Source of the DNA: Spongiactinospora rosea
GTDB lineage: Bacteria > Actinomycetota > Actinomycetes > Streptosporangiales > Streptosporangiaceae
Assembly (NCBI RefSeq): GCF_003315795.1
Contig: NZ_QMEY01000020.1
Location: forward strand, 104,960 to 168,959
Direction of reading: 5' to 3'
Length of the DNA stretch: 64,000 nucleotides
In this document: positions 59,734-64,000 of the stretch, one piece after another
How positions within the stretch are numbered: the stretch's first letter is position 1
Layout: each line of letters begins with the position of its first letter
Notes under the pieces: generated by a model
What the model saw: the letters and a program-made list of their open reading frames with translations, nothing else
The model's database searches: none
Told to the model about the DNA's origin: nothing
Program-made: the position numbers and the translations under genes

Positions 59734-59851
59734 CCGCGGCCCGCGTGCCCTTGGCGGAAGATCCGGTACGGCTTCGCCCGCGCCGTACGCCCTGATCAGC
59801 GCATTAGCGGGAGCAGTCATCAGGCCGATGCCCGCCCTGCCGTGCCGTCCC

Positions 59852-59857
59852 TAGATT
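59852..59857 (+). promoter_or_regulatory. -10 element of a probable leaderless SDR transcript
   Basis: TAGATT lies 6 bases before ATG 59864 and no ribosome site is present. This TANNNT-N6-ATG layout is typical of leaderless actinobacterial transcripts. Confidence 0.55.
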
Positions 59858-59863
59858 CGCCTC

Positions 59864-60616
59864 ATGAAACTCCTTGAGAACAAGACCGCGGTGATCTACG
59901 GAGGCGGTGGATCCATCGGCGGCGCGATGGGCCGGGCCTTCGCCGCCGAGGGCGCCCGGGTCTTCCTCGCCGGCCGTACCCCCGGCAAGCTCGACGCCGT
60001 CGCCGCGTCCATCAGGAACGAGGGCGGCCTGGCCGAGACCGCGATCGTGGACGCCCTCGACGAGAGCGCCGTCAACGGCTGGGTCGACTCCATCGCGGCC
60101 CAGACCGGCAGCATCGACATCTCGGTAAACGTCATCTCCCGTGACGCGCTGTTCGTGCCGATGATCGACATGCCCATCGCCGCCTTCGGCCAGGCGCTGG
60201 ACAAACTCGCCCGCTCGCTGCTGCTGACCACCCAGGCCGCCGCCCGCCACATGGTCAAGCAGGGCTCGGGCGTCGTCCTGCACTTCGGCGGCTCGGACGC
60301 CACCAACTCCGCCCCCGGCCTGGGCACCGTGCAGATCGGCTGCGACCTGGTCGAGGCGATGCGCCGCCAGTGGGCCTGCGAACTCGGCCCCAGCTCCATC
60401 CGCGTCATCTCGATGCGCACCGGCGGGATCCCGGAAAGCCTGCCCGACGTACCGGAGACCGCGCCCTTCAAGCAGCAGATGATCGACGCGACTCTGCTCA
60501 AGAGGGCCGCGACCCTGGAGGACGTCGGCCGCGTAGCGGCGTTCCTCGCCTCGGAACAGGCAAGGAGCATCACGTCCACGCAGGTCAACATCTCCTGCGG
60601 CGCCCTCGTCGACTGA
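59864..60616 (+). CDS. SDR-family protein lacking the YxxxK catalytic pair
   Basis: The 250-residue protein has an SDR Rossmann fold (TAVIYGGGGSIGGAMGRAFA, residues 8-27), which departs slightly from TGxxxGxG. Where the YxxxK motif is expected it reads LGTVQIGCDLVEAMRRQWA, so neither the tyrosine nor the lysine is in place. The C-terminal SDR strand is kept (STQVNISCGALVD). It may bind NAD(P) without ordinary dehydrogenase chemistry, or use other residues. It is followed after 14 bases by the DUF1801 gene and is probably co-transcribed with it. Confidence 0.88.
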   Translation: MKLLENKTAVIYGGGGSIGGAMGRAFAAEGARVFLAGRTPGKLDAVAASIRNEGGLAETAIVDALDESAVNGWVDSIAAQTGSIDISVNVISRDALFVPMIDMPIAAFGQALDKLARSLLLTTQAAARHMVKQGSGVVLHFGGSDATNSAPGLGTVQIGCDLVEAMRRQWACELGPSSIRVISMRTGGIPESLPDVPETAPFKQQMIDATLLKRAATLEDVGRVAAFLASEQARSITSTQVNISCGALVD

Positions 60617-60630
60617 TACCGGAGAACAAC

Positions 60631-60984
60631 GTGAACGACGAAGTCACCCAGTACATCAACAAGACCACCCCGTGGCAGGCGGCCGTCTGCGAAAGGCTGC
60701 GCACGATGGTCCACGAGACCGTTCCCGGCATCGAGGAGCGGCTTCAGTACGGCAAACCGCACTTCCTGCACGAGGGGGAGCACGCGGCCGTCATCGCCGT
60801 CGCCCGGAACAAGGTCTCCTTCATGGTGTTCAACGCGACGGACATTCCCGCCGTCAAGGGATTCCTCCGCGCGATGGGCGGCGGCGAACGCAAATGCGCC
60901 GACATCCAGGAGGGCCAGGAGGTCGACTTCGACGCCCTCGCCGACATCCTGCGCAGGACCACATCCCCGGCCCCCGTGACCTGA
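60631..60984 (+). CDS. DUF1801 protein
   Basis: The 117-residue protein starts at GTG 60631 after GGAGAACAAC. It has the DUF1801/YdhG-like pattern (WQAAVCERLRTMVHETVPGI; EERLQYGKPHFLHEGEHAAV; VSFMVFNATDIPAVKGFLRA). The fold is known from structural genomics, and its function is unsettled (possibly iron-related). It stands 14 bases after the SDR gene. Confidence 0.88.
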   Translation: MNDEVTQYINKTTPWQAAVCERLRTMVHETVPGIEERLQYGKPHFLHEGEHAAVIAVARNKVSFMVFNATDIPAVKGFLRAMGGGERKCADIQEGQEVDFDALADILRRTTSPAPVT

Positions 60985-61018
60985 CTCACCCATACCGGGC
61001 CTAATCGGGCCGGGGTCA

Positions 61019-63050
61019 TCATCGCGATACGCCCGGGTCGCGCGCCAGGAGCCGGGTGAGCAGGTCCCGTTCTCTGGCCAGGTAGCGGAAGCCCTCGATG
61101 CCGGTCACGGCCTCGATCCTGCGTTGCCCGGCGCCGACCGAGGACTCGGCGGTCACCGCGAGGGTGCCGATCTGGGCGGAGTGGTCGACGTGGGTGCCAC
61201 CGCACAGCTCGCGGGACCAGGCGCCGCCGATCTCCACGACCCTGACGGTGTCGTCGTAGGTCTCGCCGAACAGCGCGAGCGCTCCGAGGCCGCGGGCTTC
61301 GGCCAGCGGCATGTACCGGGCCGTCACCGGGTGGTCGCGGCGGACCGCGAGGTTGGCGGCCTCCGGAGTGGGCCTGCCGGGCGCCGAGCCGCCACTCGGC
61401 ATCCACCGCCGCGGTGACGCGAGCGCCCGCGGCCAGCTCGCCTCCGGTGACCCGTACCTGGTGGACGATCAAGCCCTTGACCGGCCGCTGCACGTCGATC
61501 ACCTCGGCGGCGACGCCGGAACCGGTCAAGGTCCCCGCGTCGCTGTCCTGCCCGCCGGACTCGGCGTAGAAGGGGGTGCGGTCGAGCACGACGTCCACGA
61601 CCTGTCCTTCACCGGCGGCCTGGACCGGACGTCCGTCGCGGAAGAGCGCCAGCACCGACGCCTCCGCCGTCAGGCTCTCGTAGGCCAGCCAGCCGGTGGG
61701 GCCGTGCGTGTCGAGCAGCCCCCGGTACAGCGCGGTGTCGCCGTGGCCGCTCTTCTTGGCCTGGGCGTCACGCTTGGCGCGTTCCCGCTGCGCGCTCATG
61801 AGCCGCCTGAACCCGTCGAGATCCACCTCCAGGCCACGTTCGGCGACGATCTCAGCGGTCAGGTCGATGGGGAACCCGTAGGTGTCGTGGAGCCGGAACG
61901 CGGTCGAGCCGGGCAGCCGCCTCGCCGCCTTCCCGAGTTCGCGTTCCAGGACGGCGTTGCCCTGCTTCAGCGTGGCGTCGAAGGACTCCTCCTCGCCGTA
62001 GGCGTAGGAGGCGATCCGGTCGAAGTCGGCGGCCACCTCCGGACAGGAGGGCGCCATGCAGTCGCGGGCCACGGGCAGCAGTTCCGGGAGCACCGGCCCG
62101 CCGTGGCCGAGCAGCCGTACCGCGCGGATCGCCCGCCGCAGGATGCGCCGCAGGACGTACCCTCGCCCCTCGTTGGCCGGGGTGACGCCGTCGGCGATCA
62201 GCATGAGCGCGGTACGGGCATGGTCGGCGACCACGCGCAGGCGTACGTCGTCCGGATGGCTGGCGGGCCGCGCGCCGTAGCGGGTGCCGGTCAGCTCGGC
62301 CGCGGCGTCCAGGACGGGGCGGGTCTCGTCGATCTCGTACAGGTTGTCCACGCCCTGCAGGAGCGCGGCCATCCGCTCCAGGCCAATGCCGGTGTCGATG
62401 TTGCGCGAGGGCAGTTCGCCCAGGATCGGGTAGTCCTCCTTACCGGTGCCCTCGCCGCGCTCGTACTGCATGAAGACCAGGTTCCAGAACTCCAGGTAGC
62501 GGTCCTCGTCCACCTCGGGGCCGCCCTCCTTGCCGTGGGCGGGGCCGCGGTCGTAGTACAACTCGGAGCACGGCCCGCAGGGGCCCGGCACCCCCATGGA
62601 CCAGAAGTTGTCCTTTTTGCCGCGCCGCACGATGCGCCCGGCGGGCAGGCCGATCACCTTGCGCCACAGCTCGTGGGTCTCGTCGTCATCGTGGTAGACG
62701 GTGGCCCAGATCCGTTCGGCGTCCAGGCCGTAGCCGCCCTGATCGATCGGCCCGGTCACCAGTGACCAGGCCAGCCGGACGGCCTCCTCCTTGAAGTAGT
62801 CGCCGAAGGAGAAGTTGCCGTTCATCTGGAAGAACGTGCCGTGCCGGGTGGTCTTGCCCACCTCGTCGATGTCGAGGGTCCTGACGCACTTCTGCACGCC
62901 GGCCGCGCGCGGGTAGGGCGGGGTGACCTGGCCCAGCAGGTACGGCTTGAACGGGACCATACCGGCGTTGACGAACAACAGGTTCGGGTCGTCGGCGGGC
63001 AGCGGCGCACTGGCCACGACCTCGTGGCCCGCCGCCGCGAAGTGGGCCAC
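61019..63050 (-). pseudogene. alaS: alanyl-tRNA synthetase homologue, frameshifted and truncated
   Basis: On the minus strand the aminoacylation core is clear: ADDPNLLFVNAGMVPFKPYL, CVRTLDIDEVGKTTRHGTFF, FSFGDYFKEEAVRLAW, GPCGPCSELYYD and NIDTGIGLERM. Near 61365 the frame changes at ARQAHS. About 45 residues are missing there, including the HxxxH zinc-binding part of the editing domain, and homology resumes in another frame with EAANLAVRRDHPVTARYM. That part keeps SRELCGGTHVDH, then stops after YLARERDLLTRLLA at 61019, losing the C-terminal 190 or so residues. The first 8-9 residues of the enzyme are also replaced. This cannot encode a working enzyme and must be a second copy. Confidence 0.85.
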
Positions 63051-63279
63051 GCCCAGCGCGCCGACCTGGTACGCCGCAACGCGACCGACCTCAGCACCGC
63101 GACCAAGGCGATCCCCGGCCAGCGGTTGCCGTGGATCGATCCTCTCACCGGTTGAGGTGCCGTTGACCAACATGGCATCGGCCGCCGAACAGGTGCCCGC
63201 CTCCGATGCGCGGTTCGACGGCAGGGCGGACCGGCGCGAGATCCGGAACGTACTCGTAGATCACGGACATGCTCGGGCA
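63051..63279. other. junction sequence between debris elements
   Basis: On the plus strand a 28-codon tail ends at 63155 (NATDLSTATKAIPGQRLPWI before the stop) and looks like the end of a lost gene, which I do not recognise. From 63167 a short frame reads ASAAEQVPASDARFDGRADR and could be the start of another broken gene. Nothing complete is present. Confidence 0.4.
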
Positions 63280-63746
63280 TCATCGCCGGTGAGCCTCCCA
63301 GGCCAACGCGGCCAGGACATGGAAGCACCGGCACGGTCCGCGACTCCCGTGCACATGATCGACGTGGCGTTCCGGCGTGACGGTGTGACGGCGGACCACG
63401 CCCACCGACACGGCTCCTGGAGCACCTAACGCGATGAGGCCAATCGCCTCCAGCGTGGCGGTGTTCGCCCAGGCCGGAGCCATGTTCGGTGACACGGCGG
63501 GGCGATCAGCGGACTGATCCGCAACGCCCGGGCCATGCGGCAGTACCTGTCGTGCTCATAGCCCCGGTCGGCCTGGACGGCAGCGGGGCGGAGGCGATCC
63601 AGTGCACCTCGCGCAGACACTGCCACACGCTGTTCAGCGCTGGTGTCCGGGATGAGCGGCTTGATCACCGTCCACGGCTTCGGCTCGGCCACCCCGGTTG
63701 CCTGCAGCGAGAGATCAAACCACAAACCTCTCAGGGATCGAAACAC
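63280..63746 (-). pseudogene. degraded IS5-like transposase
   Basis: On the minus strand the frame reads TVIKPLIPDTSAEQRVAVSA, then LRPAAVQADRGYEHDRYCRM and ALRISPLIAP. This matches the second catalytic region of IS5-family transposases (usual form xHADRGYDHDKYRR ... GIxPxIARRG). The expected GSGLGxxRWVVER continues only in shifted frames, and both ends of the gene are missing. It is an inactive relic. Confidence 0.65.
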
Positions 63747-63817
63747 CCTTTCAGCTTGCTCTTTATCCTCGGGATTGTTGTGCTGAGCGGTGAGTTGATC
63801 GTTTCGCGGACAGCAAG

Positions 63818-63873
63818 ACGGCCTTGAGTGATCATGTGCGGTGTCGAGTCGCTACTGATCACTACAAGGCCGT
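63818..63873. repeat. inverted repeat before the terminal transposase gene
   Basis: ACGGCCTTGAGTGATCA (63818-63834) and TGATCACTACAAGGCCGT (63856-63873) are complementary except for one bulged base, with a 21-base loop. It ends 4 bases before the GTG of the transposase frame. It may be an IS end structure or a hairpin limiting transposase translation. Confidence 0.65.
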
Positions 63874-63877
63874 GAGG

Positions 63878-64000
63878 GTGAGTCTGCTGAACGATGCCGC
63901 CGGTGTCGAGTCCTCCAGGGTGTTGTCCCGGTTCCGGAATGATGTCTACGCCTGCCTGACCAGGCGGGCCGATGCGTTGTTCGAGCTGGCTGATGCGTTG
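63878..64000 (+). CDS. transposase, N-terminal part (cut by window edge)
   Basis: The frame opens with GTG 63878 and runs to the end of the window: SLLNDAAGVESSRVLSRFRN, then DVYACLTRRADALFELADAL. This N-terminal pattern (FR.DxYxCLTxRADALFELxDALL) is that of a large actinomycete transposase group annotated simply as transposase. Only 41 codons are visible, so integrity is unknown. GTG 63872 is an alternative start. Confidence 0.7.
   Translation, partial: MSLLNDAAGVESSRVLSRFRNDVYACLTRRADALFELADAL

Overview
The window looks like chromosomal DNA of a high-GC actinomycete, most likely from the Streptosporangiales or a relative. The family-level placement is inference. It rests on the very GC-rich third codon positions, frequent GTG starts, 4-base ATGA/GTGA overlaps, a DUF3040 protein, a tricorn protease, an Rv2578c-type radical SAM protein, an ECF sigma factor with a YCII/DGPF partner, and a menaquinone-type isochorismate synthase. 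There are no rRNA, tRNA or CRISPR loci. Almost everything is coding.

Layout. 1-12.7 kb: the 3' part of a penicillin-binding protein; about 0.9 kb of diverged repeats with no convincing gene; a DUF3040 membrane protein divergent from a radical SAM gene that carries a LexA-type box; a TetR repressor divergent from a HelD-family helicase across a perfect palindrome; a tricorn protease; a GT4 glycosyltransferase; and an HtrA-like protease. 12.9-15.6 kb: a complete polar amino-acid ABC importer.

15.6-29.3 kb is the most coherent accessory region and looks like a catabolic island for an aromatic compound. It holds a branched-chain-type (Liv) ABC importer, an FAD aromatic hydroxylase, a homogentisate-dioxygenase-like enzyme, an alpha/beta hydrolase, an enolase-superfamily enzyme, a metallo-beta-lactamase-fold protein with an altered metal motif, a peroxiredoxin, an OsmC protein and an IclR regulator. 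A shared AT-rich motif built on ACCGAATATCGGT or its half-site lies in front of each transcription unit, which suggests one regulon. The usual isomerase and fumarylacetoacetase of the homogentisate pathway are absent.

29-50 kb is a patchwork of small units: an APC permease; an XRE regulator divergent from a SnoaL/NmrA pair; a DUF11 protein with no visible export signal; DUF1540, Usp and TusA-like proteins; an ECF42-like sigma factor with its DGPF partner; a MerR gene with an apparently leaderless promoter; a P450 divergent from an F420-type oxidoreductase; secreted proteins; menF; a NarL-type two-component system; and DedA. Gene debris (SDR tail, Mrp-like fragment) lies between some of them.

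50-64 kb is unusual. A single 435-codon gene joins an IS630-like transposase body, lacking two of its three catalytic acids, to a complete MerR-type regulator. It stands divergent from a rifampin-phosphotransferase/PEP-synthase-like gene, which is followed by an orphan iron-siderophore-type binding protein and a tyrosine phosphatase. Beyond a large LuxR-family (LAL) regulator and a small SDR/DUF1801 pair, the right end is a decay zone: an AraC tail, a saccharopine-dehydrogenase fragment, a doubly truncated and frameshifted alanyl-tRNA synthetase, a broken IS5-like transposase, and the start of another transposase cut by the window edge.
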